The position numbers were made by a program, and so were the translations under genes. Shown here piece after piece: positions 41,615-48,827 of a DNA stretch of 50,432 nucleotides. Below the pieces are notes generated by a model. The model worked only from the letters and a program-made list of their open reading frames with translations. It was not told where the DNA came from and did not search any database. Positions within the stretch are counted from its first letter, which is position 1. Each line of letters starts with the position of its first letter. The stretch comes from [Collinsella] massiliensis. GTDB lineage: Bacteria > Actinomycetota > Coriobacteriia > Coriobacteriales > Coriobacteriaceae. Location: positions 1 through 50,432 of the forward strand of contig CAPI01000087.1 in the NCBI GenBank assembly GCA_000333815.1. Reading direction: 5' to 3'.

Positions 41615-41639
41615 AAAAAAGGTCCGGTAGAACCGGACC
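41615..41639 (-). terminator. Rho-independent terminator of tRNA-Val
   Basis: GGTCCGGT (41621-41628) pairs with ACCGGACC (41632-41639) around 3 nt. On the minus strand it ends in six T residues. Confidence 0.93.
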
Positions 41640-41651
41640 CGTTTCATTCGA

Positions 41652-41726
41652 TGGTGGGCGTTACAAGATTTGAACTTGTGACCCCTTCCGTGTGAAGGAA
41701 GTGCTCTACCCCTGAGCCAAACGCCC
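41652..41726 (-). tRNA. tRNA-Val (anticodon CAC)
   Basis: The minus-strand cloverleaf has acceptor stem GGGCGTT/AACGCCC, discriminator A and an encoded CCA (41652-41654). The anticodon stem CTTCC/GGAAG encloses TTCACAC, giving anticodon CAC. The T-arm is ACAAG/CTTGT with loop TTCAAAT. Confidence 0.95.
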
Positions 41727-41747
41727 ATCTGCTTTTCAGCGATAGCT

Positions 41748-41776
41748 ATACTAACACGACCGCCGCGCCCTGCCAA
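41748..41776 (-). promoter_or_regulatory. tRNA-Val promoter
   Basis: On the minus strand TTGGCA (41771-41776) and TAGTAT (41748-41753) are 17 bp apart, with a GC-rich spacer. The rest of the gap up to the CAU-tRNA terminator (41777-41877) contains nothing I can identify. Confidence 0.8.
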
Positions 41777-41877
41777 GCAGAAATTTTCAATCTCTTCTCG
41801 ATCGCCGATGATATGAGGTGGAGCGGGTGGTTCTCATCATGTTTGGTGAGTGAGATGGTGCTGAAACCTTGGATATG

Positions 41878-41904
41878 CAAAAGGCCAGACGCATGGCCTG
41901 GCCT
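41878..41904 (-). terminator. Terminator of the CAU tRNA gene
   Basis: AGGCCAG (41882-41888) pairs with CTGGCCT (41898-41904) around a 9-nt loop, and four T residues follow on the minus strand. Confidence 0.75.
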
Positions 41905-41914
41905 CAAAAAATGC

Positions 41915-41990
41915 TGGTGGGCCCTGGGGGATTCGAACCCTCAACCCAGGGATTATGAGTCCCCTGCGCTAACCGTTGCGCCAAGAGCCC
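41915..41990 (-). tRNA. tRNA with CAU anticodon (elongator Met or lysidine-type Ile)
   Basis: The minus-strand cloverleaf has acceptor stem GGGCTCT/AGGGCCC, discriminator A and encoded CCA (41915-41917). The anticodon stem GGGGA/TCCCT encloses CTCATAA, giving anticodon CAT. Base 1 pairs with base 72, so it is not an initiator. Whether C34 is converted to lysidine (Ile) cannot be read from the gene. The nearest upstream element on the minus strand is the terminator of tRNA-Ala, only 8 bp away. Confidence 0.9.
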
Positions 41991-41997
41991 GGATATG

Positions 41998-42023
41998 AAA
42001 ACAGCCCCTGTTACCAGAGGCTG
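41998..42023 (-). terminator. Hairpin between tRNA-Ala and the CAU tRNA
   Basis: CAGCCCCT (42002-42009) pairs with AGAGGCTG (42016-42023) with one G-T pair, and four T residues follow on the minus strand. It looks like a terminator but lies just 8 bp before the next tRNA. Confidence 0.7.
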
Positions 42024-42037
42024 CGCATTCACGTGGG

Positions 42038-42110
42038 TGGAGACGAGGGGGATCGAACCCCTGACCTCTTGACTGCCAGTCAAGCGCTCTCCCAGCTGAG
42101 CTACGCCCCC
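42038..42110 (-). tRNA. tRNA-Ala (anticodon GGC), copy without encoded CCA
   Basis: The minus-strand cloverleaf has acceptor stem GGGGGCG/CGTCTCC with the G3-T70 pair that marks alanine tRNAs. The anticodon stem CTTGA/TCAAG encloses CTGGCAG, giving anticodon GGC. The discriminator is A. The next three bases read CCC rather than CCA, so the tail must be added by the CCA enzyme. The mature part is identical to the copy at 42212-42287. Confidence 0.94.
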
Positions 42111-42126
42111 AAGCGGTGCGGGAACT

Positions 42127-42155
42127 ACTATAGGGAATTGCCCCCGCCAATGCAA
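42127..42155 (-). promoter_or_regulatory. Promoter of tRNA-Ala copy 1
   Basis: On the minus strand TTGCAT (42150-42155) and TATAGT (42127-42132) are 17 bp apart. The spacer contains GCGGGGG, as in the promoter of the second copy. Confidence 0.85.
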
Positions 42156-42175
42156 GCAAAAACTTGCGGAAAACG

Positions 42176-42199
42176 AAAACACCCCGCCGGAGCAGGGTG
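42176..42199 (-). terminator. Terminator of tRNA-Ala copy 2
   Basis: CACCCCGC (42180-42187) pairs with GCAGGGTG (42192-42199) with one G-T pair around CGGA, and four T residues follow on the minus strand. Confidence 0.8.
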
Positions 42200-42211
42200 T
42201 CGATGATGCGA

Positions 42212-42287
42212 TGGTGGAGACGAGGGGGATCGAACCCCTGACCTCTTGACTGCCAGTCAAGCGCTCTCCCAGCTGAGCTACGCCCCC
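42212..42287 (-). tRNA. tRNA-Ala (anticodon GGC), copy with encoded CCA
   Basis: The mature sequence is identical to that of the copy at 42038-42110, with G3-T70 and anticodon GGC, but here the CCA tail is encoded (42212-42214). It has its own promoter and terminator, so the two copies are separate units. Confidence 0.95.
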
Positions 42288-42300
42288 AAGCAACGTTGCT

Positions 42301-42329
42301 ATAATACGGAAGTTCCCCCGCGCGTGCAA
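42301..42329 (-). promoter_or_regulatory. Promoter of tRNA-Ala copy 2
   Basis: On the minus strand TTGCAC (42324-42329) and TATTAT (42301-42306) are 17 bp apart, and the spacer contains GCGGGGG. The sequence farther upstream (GTTTTCCG) is shared with copy 1. The promoter lies between proS (ends 42366) and the tRNA. Confidence 0.85.
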
Positions 42330-42365
42330 GCACTTTTTTCGGAAAACTTCGTGAAGCGCCGCGTC

Positions 42366-44084
42366 CTATGCGCGCGCCGCCTCGATGACCTGCACGAGCC
42401 GCTCGACGACGTCGTCGGCGGGCACGTCCTCGCGCTCGCCCGTCGCGCGGCACTTGAGCTCCACGGTGCCGTTCGCAAGGCCGCGCTTGCCCACGATGAG
42501 CTGGTACGGGAAGCCCATGAGGTCGTTGTCGGCGAACTTCACGCCCGGGCGCTCGGCGCGGTCGTCGAACACGACCTCGATGCCCGCAGCCGCGAGCTCC
42601 TCGGCGATCGCCGCCGCGCGGTCGAACGCCTCGCCCTTCTTGTCGAGAGCGATGACCGAGACCTCGTAGGGCGCCACGGAGACGGGCCACACGATGCCGT
42701 GGTCGTCGTGGTGCTGCTCGACGATGGCGGCGAGGGTGCGCGAAATGCCGATGCCGTAGCAGCCCATGTAGAACGGCTGCTCACGGCCGTTCTCGTCGGC
42801 GAAGGTGGCGCCCATCTTGGCCGCGTACTTGTCCGGACCGATCTGGAACACCTGGCCGCACTCGATGCCGCGCCCGCCCTTGAGCGGCGCTCCGCAGTGC
42901 GGGCAGGGGTCGCCCTCCTTGACGGTCACGAGGTCCTCCCACGCATCGACCGTAAAATCGCGGTCGGGGCAGGCACCCGTGTAGTGGTAGTCGACCTCGT
43001 TGGAACCGCACGTCCAGCTCTTCGACGCCTGGAGCGAAGAATCGCACACGAGGCGCACACCGACAGGCAGGCCCACCGGCCCGATGAAGCCCTTGTGCAG
43101 GCCCGTCTGCTCGAGCTCCTCCTCGGTCATGAGGTGGTAGTCGCCGAAGAGCTTGGCGGCCTTGATCTCGTTGAGCTCGTGGTCGCCCGGGATGATGGCC
43201 ACGACGGGATTTCCCTCCCCATCGATGAGGGCGAGCGACTTGCGCGTGCCGTTCTCGGGGAAGCCGAAGAACTCCGCGACGGCCTCGATCGTGCCCAGGC
43301 CGGGGGTCGAGACCTTCTGCAGGGTGCCGTCACCCGGGCCCTCGCTCACCGCGACCGTCGTCGACGCGGCCTCGTCATCGGCCGCGAAGCCGCAGTCGCA
43401 CCACACGAGCGACGCCTCGCCGGCGTCGGCGAGCGCCATGTACTCGATGGAGGAGTCGCCGCCGATCTCGCCGGAATCCGCCGCGACGGGGAGCGCCTTC
43501 AGGCCGCAGCGCTCGCAGTAGCGCGCGTAGGCGCCCTTCATGTCCTCGTAGACCTCCTGCAGGCTCTCCTGCGTGGCGGAGAAGCTGTAGGCGTCCTTCA
43601 TGATGAACTCGCGGCCGCGCATGAGCCCGAAGCGCGGGCGCAGCTCGTCGCGGAACTTGTCCTGGATCTGGTAGAGCGTCACGGGGAGCTGCTTGTAGCT
43701 CCTGAGCTCGTTGCGGACGAGGTCGGTGAAGGTCTCCTCGTGCGTGGGGCCGAGGCAGAACGTGCGGTCGTGGCGGTCCTCGAGGCGCATGAGCTCAGGG
43801 CCGTAGGCGCCGATGCGGCCGGACTCCTCCCAGAGCTCCGCGGGGGTAAGGATGGGCGCGAGCATCTCCTGGGCGCCGATGGCGTCCATCTCGTCGCGGC
43901 AGATGTCCTCGATCTTGCGGATGGAGCGCCAGGCCAGCGGCAGGTAGCTGTACAGGCCCGAGGCGACCTTGCGGATGAGGCCGGCGCGCAGCATGAGCTT
44001 GTGGCTCGCGAGCTCCGCCTCCGCCGGATCCTCCTTGAGCGTGGGCGCATAGAGCGCGGACATCTTCATGACACGGGTGGCCAT
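42366..44084 (-). CDS. proS: Prolyl-tRNA synthetase (bacterial type, with editing domain)
   Basis: ProS charges tRNA-Pro. The 572-residue class II enzyme has motif 2 (Phe-Arg-Asp-Glu-x-Arg-Pro-Arg-Phe-Gly), the Thr-His-Glu-Glu segment, and motif 3 (Gly-Ile-Gly-Ile-Ser-Arg). The central YbaK-like editing insert (about 225-400) carries a Gly-Asp-His-Glu-Leu-Asn motif, and an anticodon-binding domain closes the protein. A Cys-Pro-His-Cys pair near 425 lies in an unusual Cys-rich patch. ATG 44084 has GGAGGAG upstream. The matching tRNA-Pro is elsewhere (24519-24595). Confidence 0.97.
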   Translation of the reverse strand: MATRVMKMSALYAPTLKEDPAEAELASHKLMLRAGLIRKVASGLYSYLPLAWRSIRKIEDICRDEMDAIGAQEMLAPILTPAELWEESGRIGAYGPELMRLEDRHDRTFCLGPTHEETFTDLVRNELRSYKQLPVTLYQIQDKFRDELRPRFGLMRGREFIMKDAYSFSATQESLQEVYEDMKGAYARYCERCGLKALPVAADSGEIGGDSSIEYMALADAGEASLVWCDCGFAADDEAASTTVAVSEGPGDGTLQKVSTPGLGTIEAVAEFFGFPENGTRKSLALIDGEGNPVVAIIPGDHELNEIKAAKLFGDYHLMTEEELEQTGLHKGFIGPVGLPVGVRLVCDSSLQASKSWTCGSNEVDYHYTGACPDRDFTVDAWEDLVTVKEGDPCPHCGAPLKGGRGIECGQVFQIGPDKYAAKMGATFADENGREQPFYMGCYGIGISRTLAAIVEQHHDDHGIVWPVSVAPYEVSVIALDKKGEAFDRAAAIAEELAAAGIEVVFDDRAERPGVKFADNDLMGFPYQLIVGKRGLANGTVELKCRATGEREDVPADDVVERLVQVIEAARA

Positions 44085-44120
44085 AGGGGCTCCTCCTTCG
44101 CAGCATCCAATAACCGCACG

Positions 44121-44129
44121 ATGATACCA
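44121..44129 (-). promoter_or_regulatory. Extended -10 promoter candidate for proS
   Basis: On the minus strand TGGTATCAT fits the extended -10 pattern TG-N-TATAAT (4-5 matches), about 40 bp before the start codon. No good -35 is seen. It lies just inside of the palindromic repeat cluster. Confidence 0.4.
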
Positions 44130-44149
44130 CGCCGAGCGCACCCCTTCGC

Positions 44150-44275
44150 GATGGGTTGGTTGGGGACGTGTTCCCTTCAACCCATCAGGGGATGATCGGG
44201 GACGGGCTCCGTTCAACCCATCACGTCGTCGCCGGGCAAATGGGTTGAACGGAGCACGTCCCCAACCAACCCATC
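44150..44275. repeat. Cluster of three REP-like palindromic repeats
   Basis: Unit 1 (44150-44186) begins GATGGGTTG and ends CAACCCATC, which are exact reverse complements. Its centre (GGGGACGTGTTCCC) is also a near-palindrome, so it folds into one long hairpin. Unit 3 (44239-44275) is the same element in inverted orientation. Unit 2 (44191-44222) is a copy with a damaged left arm. The last bases of unit 3 overlap the ispG stop codon (44274-44276). Between proS and ispG the 189-bp gap is filled by this cluster plus the proS leader. It resembles REP/BIME elements mobilised by a RAYT-type transposase, which is not present here. Confidence 0.85.
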
Positions 44276-45338
44276 AGAGGCGGTCGATTTCCTCCATGAG
44301 GGCGTCGACGATCTCGGATTCCGCGACCTTGCGTACCGGCTTTCCGTGCTTGAAGAGCAGCGCGCTCCCGCGCCCGCAGGCAACGGCCACGTCCGCGTCC
44401 GAGGCCTCTCCCGGCCCGTTCACCACGCAGCCCATGACGGCGACCGAGATGGGCTTCGTGCAGCCCGCGAGCCGACGCTCGACCTCCTGCGCGATGGGGA
44501 TGAGATCGACCTGCGTGCGCCCACACGTGGGGCACGACACGAGCTCCGGGCCCCTGCGGCGGATGCCGAGGCACTCGAGGATGCCCCACGCGACCGGCGG
44601 TTCCTCGACGGGGTCTGCCGTGAGGGAGACGCGCAGCGTGTCGCCGATGCCGTCGGCGAGCAGGGTACCCAGGCCGACGGCGCTCTTGATGGTGCCGGCG
44701 CGCACGGTGCCGGCCTCGGTGACGCCCAGGTGGAGCGGCACCTGCGGGAGCTCCGCGGATAGGGCGCGATACGTCTCGATGGTTGTGGGCACGCTGTGCG
44801 CCTTCGCGGAGAGCACGATATCGGTGAAGCCGCGGTCCTCGAAGTGCTCGACGAAGCGCAGCGAGGAGGCCACGAGCTTCTGGGGCAGCGTCCATCCCGC
44901 ACGTTCCGCGATATCCTGCTCGAGCGAGCCGGCGTTCACACCGATGCGTATGGCGGCACCGGCGGCTCCTGCGGCGTCGATCACCGCATCGACGCGCTCC
45001 CACGACCCGATATTGCCCGGGTTGATGCGGAGCTTCGCTGCACCCGCCTCGATCGCGGCGAGGGCGAGACGGTAGTCGAAGTGGATGTCGGCCACGATGG
45101 GCACGGGGGACGCCTCGCAGACCGCGCGGAAACCGTCGACGGCATCGCGGTTCGGCAGGGTGACGCGCACGATGTCGCAGCCGGCATCCGCGAGCGCGCG
45201 CACCTGCTCGAGCGTTGCCTCCACATCCGCCGTAGGCGTGCAGGTCATGGACTGCACGACGACGGGCGCCCCACCCCCGATGACCACATCGCCCACGTGC
45301 ACCCGACGCGTGCGCTCACGCGGAAGGGAACCGTCCAT
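44274..45338 (-). CDS. ispG: 4-hydroxy-3-methylbut-2-en-1-yl diphosphate synthase IspG
   Basis: IspG turns methylerythritol cyclodiphosphate into HMBPP with a [4Fe-4S] cluster. The 354-residue protein has Val-Gln-Ser-Met-Thr in the TIM barrel, Asp-Ile-His-Phe-Asp, and Arg-Ile-Asn-Pro-Gly-Asn-Ile-Gly. The C-terminal cluster site has Ser-Cys-Pro-Thr-Cys-Gly-Arg and Gly-Cys-Val-Val-Asn-Gly-Pro-Gly-Glu. GAGGAGG stands before the ATG. dxr and rseP precede it in the same run, and the coding end touches the palindromic repeat cluster. Confidence 0.97.
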   Translation of the reverse strand: MDGSLPRERTRRVHVGDVVIGGGAPVVVQSMTCTPTADVEATLEQVRALADAGCDIVRVTLPNRDAVDGFRAVCEASPVPIVADIHFDYRLALAAIEAGAAKLRINPGNIGSWERVDAVIDAAGAAGAAIRIGVNAGSLEQDIAERAGWTLPQKLVASSLRFVEHFEDRGFTDIVLSAKAHSVPTTIETYRALSAELPQVPLHLGVTEAGTVRAGTIKSAVGLGTLLADGIGDTLRVSLTADPVEEPPVAWGILECLGIRRRGPELVSCPTCGRTQVDLIPIAQEVERRLAGCTKPISVAVMGCVVNGPGEASDADVAVACGRGSALLFKHGKPVRKVAESEIVDALMEEIDRL

Positions 45339-45351
45339 TCGAGCCTCCTCG

Positions 45352-46722
45352 CTAGATGATGAACCGGATGATGTCGTTTCTGAGCACGTAGACGAAGAGC
45401 GCGATGAACAGCGCGACGCCCACGTACGAGATGATCGTCTGCGCCCTGAGGGGCACCTCGCGGCGCGTGATTGCCTGGATGATTTCGATGAGGAGCTTGC
45501 CGCCGTCGAGCGGTGGGATGGGCAGCAGGTTCATGAGGCCGAGCGAGAACGAGATGAGCGCCGCGAGGGTGAGGAAGGTCGTCGGTCCGGCGGCGGCCGC
45601 CTGAGCCGACATGACCGAGATGCCCACCACCGAGGTCGAGCTATCGAGCATCTGGAGCGTCTGCGCAGGGTTGAAGAGCTGCGCGATGCCGCGAGCCGTC
45701 TCAGCGATGTAGCTCCACGAGAGCCGTGCCGAATCAATCGGGTTCAAGCGCACGCGCTCGTAGGAGACGCTCACGCCGAGCGCCTCATCGGGGTCGAGTG
45801 CGACCTCTACCTGCTCGCGCTCACCATCGTGCCTGAAGACGACCTCGAAGGGCTCCCCGTCCTCGCGGGCGCGGGCAATCGCGTTCACGATGTCCTCCCA
45901 TGTCTCCGTTTCGGTACCGTCGATCGAGTAGACGGTGTCGCCGGGGGCGATGCCGGCCTCCTCGGCGACGGAGCCCGCCTCGACGCCGCCGATGACGTTC
46001 ACGTTCTGCGCGACATCGATCCCGACGAGCGAGTAGATGCTCATGATGAGGACAAAGCCCGACAGAAGGTTCACGAAGATGCCGGCGACGAGCATGATGA
46101 CCCGCGGGAAGAACCCCTTGCCCATATAGGTGCGCGAGCGTTCCGCCGCTAGAAATTCCTCATCCGACATGGGCGGATCCCAGGGTTCGTCCTGGACGGT
46201 CGCCGACGCGCGGTCGAAGTGCCTGCCGTCGAGCAACGTCGCCCCATGCGCATCGCGCGGCATAGCGGCGTAGGTCGTGGCATAGCGCGAGCCGCCCTCG
46301 TACTCCCCCTGCTCCGGGTCGTATACGGGCGCCACGGAGCCCCACTCGGCGAGCTGAATGCAGGCATCGAGCGCCTCGTCCTCGGTGATGCCGAGTTCCT
46401 CGGCCAGCTCCCCCACCGTGCAACTGCCGCGCCGATGCACGAGGCCGAGGACGGCGGCCGCGTATTCGCTCGTGGCGGGATCCATGCCGCAGATCATGGC
46501 ATAGCCGCCCAGGAGCAGTGGCGTCACGCCGAAGCGCGTGCCGTTGCGCTTCGAGACGAAGCTCAGCCGCCAGCGGCACGGAAGCCCGAGGAAATACTCG
46601 GTCACCCGCACACCGAAGGCGCGTGCCGCAAGGTAGTGCCCGCCCTCATGGACGAACACCAGGGCGGACAGGAGCACGAGCCCCCAGAACGCCGTGGTAA
46701 CAAAGGAGATGAGCGCCTGCAT
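45352..46722 (-). CDS. rseP: RseP-type M50 site-2 protease with a large insertion
   Basis: RseP-type proteases cut membrane-anchored regulators and signal-peptide remnants. The 456-residue protein has His-Glu-Gly-Gly-His in the first helix (25-29) and one PDZ domain (about 240-315). Pro-Pro-Leu-Asp-Gly-Gly lies near 403-408, with a final membrane helix. Between Gly-Gly-Tyr (72-74) and the second helix (about 205-228), where relatives have a short loop, there are about 115 extra residues. Residues 86-130 of these read like a small winged helix (Leu-Gly-Leu-Val-His, Thr-Val-Gly-Glu-Leu-Ala, Gly-Ile-Thr-Glu-Asp-Glu-Ala). The dxr-rseP-ispG order is typical. Confidence 0.92.
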   Translation of the reverse strand: MQALISFVTTAFWGLVLLSALVFVHEGGHYLAARAFGVRVTEYFLGLPCRWRLSFVSKRNGTRFGVTPLLLGGYAMICGMDPATSEYAAAVLGLVHRRGSCTVGELAEELGITEDEALDACIQLAEWGSVAPVYDPEQGEYEGGSRYATTYAAMPRDAHGATLLDGRHFDRASATVQDEPWDPPMSDEEFLAAERSRTYMGKGFFPRVIMLVAGIFVNLLSGFVLIMSIYSLVGIDVAQNVNVIGGVEAGSVAEEAGIAPGDTVYSIDGTETETWEDIVNAIARAREDGEPFEVVFRHDGEREQVEVALDPDEALGVSVSYERVRLNPIDSARLSWSYIAETARGIAQLFNPAQTLQMLDSSTSVVGISVMSAQAAAAGPTTFLTLAALISFSLGLMNLLPIPPLDGGKLLIEIIQAITRREVPLRAQTIISYVGVALFIALFVYVLRNDIIRFII

Positions 46723-46750
46723 AGCGACCTATCGTTCGATGTGACTAAAT

Positions 46751-46783
46751 ATGATAAAAACCAGCCTGTCTGGATTTTATCAT
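46751..46783. promoter_or_regulatory. Long inverted repeat spanning the dxr stop codon
   Basis: ATGATAAAA (46751-46759) pairs with TTTTATCAT (46775-46783), and CCAG/CTGG pair inside, so the 33-bp element folds as one hairpin with a mismatch. It sits between dxr and rseP and includes the dxr stop. On the minus strand the inner stem is followed by TTTTT, so it could act as a partial terminator inside the operon. Confidence 0.6.
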
Positions 46784-47931
46784 TTGATGAGGGTGCGGGC
46801 GAAGGAGCGGGCCCAGGCGTCGACCGCGGCGAGCTGCTCGAGCGACTCGACGTCCTCGCGGACATGCGCGTCGAGCGCGCCCTCGACGATGCGGGCGATG
46901 TCGTTGAAGCCGCAGGAGCCGCCGAGGAACGCCTCGACCGCCACCTCGTTGGCGGCGTTGAGCACCGCCGGGCACGTACCGCCCTCCACACCGGCGCGCT
47001 CCGCGAGCGCGAGGCACGGGAAGGCCTTGGTGTCCGGCGCGTCGAAGCTGAGCGAGCCGATGGTACGGAAATCCATGCGCTCGCAGGGCGCCTCCCAGCG
47101 CTCGGGATAGGACAGCGCGTACTGGATGGGAATCCGCATGTCGGAGGTGCCCAACTGGGCGATGACCGAGCCGTCGGAGAACTCGACCATGGAATGGATC
47201 TTCGCCTCGCGCTGGATGAGCACGATGATGCGCTCGAGCGGCATGTGGAACAGGTGCATGGCCTCGATGCGCTCGAGCCCCTTGTTCATGAGCGTCGCGG
47301 AATCGATCGAGATCTTCGGCCCCATGGACCATGCGGGATGCCGGAGCGCCCGCCCGGGCGTGACGCTCTCCAGATCGGTATGGCTCATGCCGAAGAAGGG
47401 GCCGCCGGAGCAGGTGAGCCAGATGGCGTGCACGCGGGAGCGTTGCTCGCCCACGAGGCATTGGAAGATGGCGCCGTGCTCGGAATCGACGGGCAGGAGC
47501 TGATCGCGCGCAGCGAGCGGCATGAGCAGGTCGCCGCCCACCACGAGCGATTCCTTGTTCGCGAGCGCGAGGCGCTTTCCCGCTCGGAGGGCGGCATAGC
47601 TCGCGCGCAGCCCCGCCGCGCCCACGACGGCGTTGAGCACGCAGTCCACGTCATCGCGCTCGCAGAGCTCGATGAGGGCGTCGGGTCCCACCGAGAGCTC
47701 GCAGGAATCCGGGAGCTCGTCGAGGACGGGATCGGCGGCATGGGCGGGGTCGGAGACGCAGACGCTCCGCGCACCGAATGCGCGCGCGGCCTCCACGAGC
47801 CCGTCGGTGCTCCCATGCACCGAGAGGGCGACGACATCGAGCTTGTCGGGGTTCTGCCGGCACACGTCGAGGGTCTGCCGTCCAATGGATCCCGTGCAGC
47901 CGAGCACGACGATGCGCATCCGTTCACTCAT
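46780..47931 (-). CDS. dxr: 1-deoxy-D-xylulose 5-phosphate reductoisomerase
   Basis: Dxr makes methylerythritol phosphate, the committed MEP-pathway step. The 383-residue protein has the NADPH motif Gly-Cys-Thr-Gly-Ser-Ile-Gly, then Ala-Leu-Ala-Asn-Lys-Glu-Ser-Leu-Val, Pro-Val-Asp-Ser-Glu-His, and a flexible loop (Arg-His-Pro-Ala-Trp-x-Met-Gly-x-Lys-Ile-Ser-Ile-Asp-Ser-Ala-Thr-Leu-Met-Asn). The start is ATG 47931, overlapping the cdsA stop as ATGA. Confidence 0.97.
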   Translation of the reverse strand: MSERMRIVVLGCTGSIGRQTLDVCRQNPDKLDVVALSVHGSTDGLVEAARAFGARSVCVSDPAHAADPVLDELPDSCELSVGPDALIELCERDDVDCVLNAVVGAAGLRASYAALRAGKRLALANKESLVVGGDLLMPLAARDQLLPVDSEHGAIFQCLVGEQRSRVHAIWLTCSGGPFFGMSHTDLESVTPGRALRHPAWSMGPKISIDSATLMNKGLERIEAMHLFHMPLERIIVLIQREAKIHSMVEFSDGSVIAQLGTSDMRIPIQYALSYPERWEAPCERMDFRTIGSLSFDAPDTKAFPCLALAERAGVEGGTCPAVLNAANEVAVEAFLGGSCGFNDIARIVEGALDAHVREDVESLEQLAAVDAWARSFARTLIK

Positions 47932-48812
47932 AGCACGCCTCCGATATGCAAGAGGAGCTGCGCGGTGATGCAGCCGAAGATGAGCGAGTCGCAGCGGTCG
48001 AGCATGCCGCCGTGACCGGGGATGAGGTGCCCCGAGTCCTTCACCCCCACCGCCCGCTTGATGCGCGACTCGATGAGGTCGCCGATGACGCCGAGCACCG
48101 CCACGGCGGCACCGCACACGACAGCGAAGAAGGCATCGAAGGTGAAGAGCCCCGTGGCGAAGAGGATGAGCCACACGATGATGGATCCCACGATGCCGCC
48201 GACGAAGCCCTCCCAGGTCTTCTTCGGGCTGATGCGCGGCGCCATCTTATGCCGACCGATCGCCTTGCCCACGAGGTAGGCGAACGAATCGGAAACCCAC
48301 AGGGAGGCACAGACGCCGATGGTGAGGACGGCGCCCGCCCAGCCGGGCAGGGCATCGCGCAGAAGCACGATCGACGAGAGCATGAAGCCCGTGTACACGG
48401 CCCCCATGAGGGTGGCCGCAACATCCGCGATGCGGGCGCGCGGCGTGTACACGTACCAGAGCCCGAGCGAGAGCATGAAGAGGAAGATGAGCGCCGTGAG
48501 CAACACCGAGTCGCCCAGGGCGGCGAGCGGGAAGAGCACGGCCGCGATGTCGCCGATGATCTCGTTGGGCATCTTGCCGTCGCGGCGGACCATCTGGAAG
48601 AACTCATGCGCGCACAGGCCGCTCAGAAGGGCGATGAACAGGGCGCAAGGGATGGTGCCCGCGAGGATGCACCCGATGAACAGCACCGCGTACACCGCAG
48701 CCGATGCGACCCGGACGGATAGCCCTTTGAACGACCGTCGGTCGGCTGCCTCGGAGGGGGTCACCGTCGTGGACTCCCCGCCCTTTGCCATGTCTTCTTC
48801 AGTTGCTGCCAT
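47928..48812 (-). CDS. cdsA: Phosphatidate cytidylyltransferase
   Basis: CdsA makes CDP-diacylglycerol, the substrate for the two PgsA-type enzymes in this window. The 294-residue protein has about seven to eight helices and the C-terminal signature (Ser-Pro-Lys-Lys-Thr-Trp-Glu-Gly, later Lys-Asp-Ser-Gly and Gly-His-Gly-Gly-Met-Leu-Asp-Arg-x-Asp-Ser). An N-terminal polar stretch of about 30 residues precedes the first helix. Two ATGs (48812, 48791) are possible; the first has GAGGT about ten bases upstream. Confidence 0.94.
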   Translation of the reverse strand: MAATEEDMAKGGESTTVTPSEAADRRSFKGLSVRVASAAVYAVLFIGCILAGTIPCALFIALLSGLCAHEFFQMVRRDGKMPNEIIGDIAAVLFPLAALGDSVLLTALIFLFMLSLGLWYVYTPRARIADVAATLMGAVYTGFMLSSIVLLRDALPGWAGAVLTIGVCASLWVSDSFAYLVGKAIGRHKMAPRISPKKTWEGFVGGIVGSIIVWLILFATGLFTFDAFFAVVCGAAVAVLGVIGDLIESRIKRAVGVKDSGHLIPGHGGMLDRCDSLIFGCITAQLLLHIGGVL

Positions 48813-48827
48813 CGTATCGGGTACCTC

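Noticed and set aside
41915-41990. CAU tRNA as initiator tRNA
   Set aside because: Base 1 and base 72 pair, whereas bacterial initiators have a mismatch there.
42038-42287. Repeated blocks at the two tRNA-Ala genes as a CRISPR-like array
   Set aside because: Only two copies, each a full tRNA cloverleaf with a promoter.
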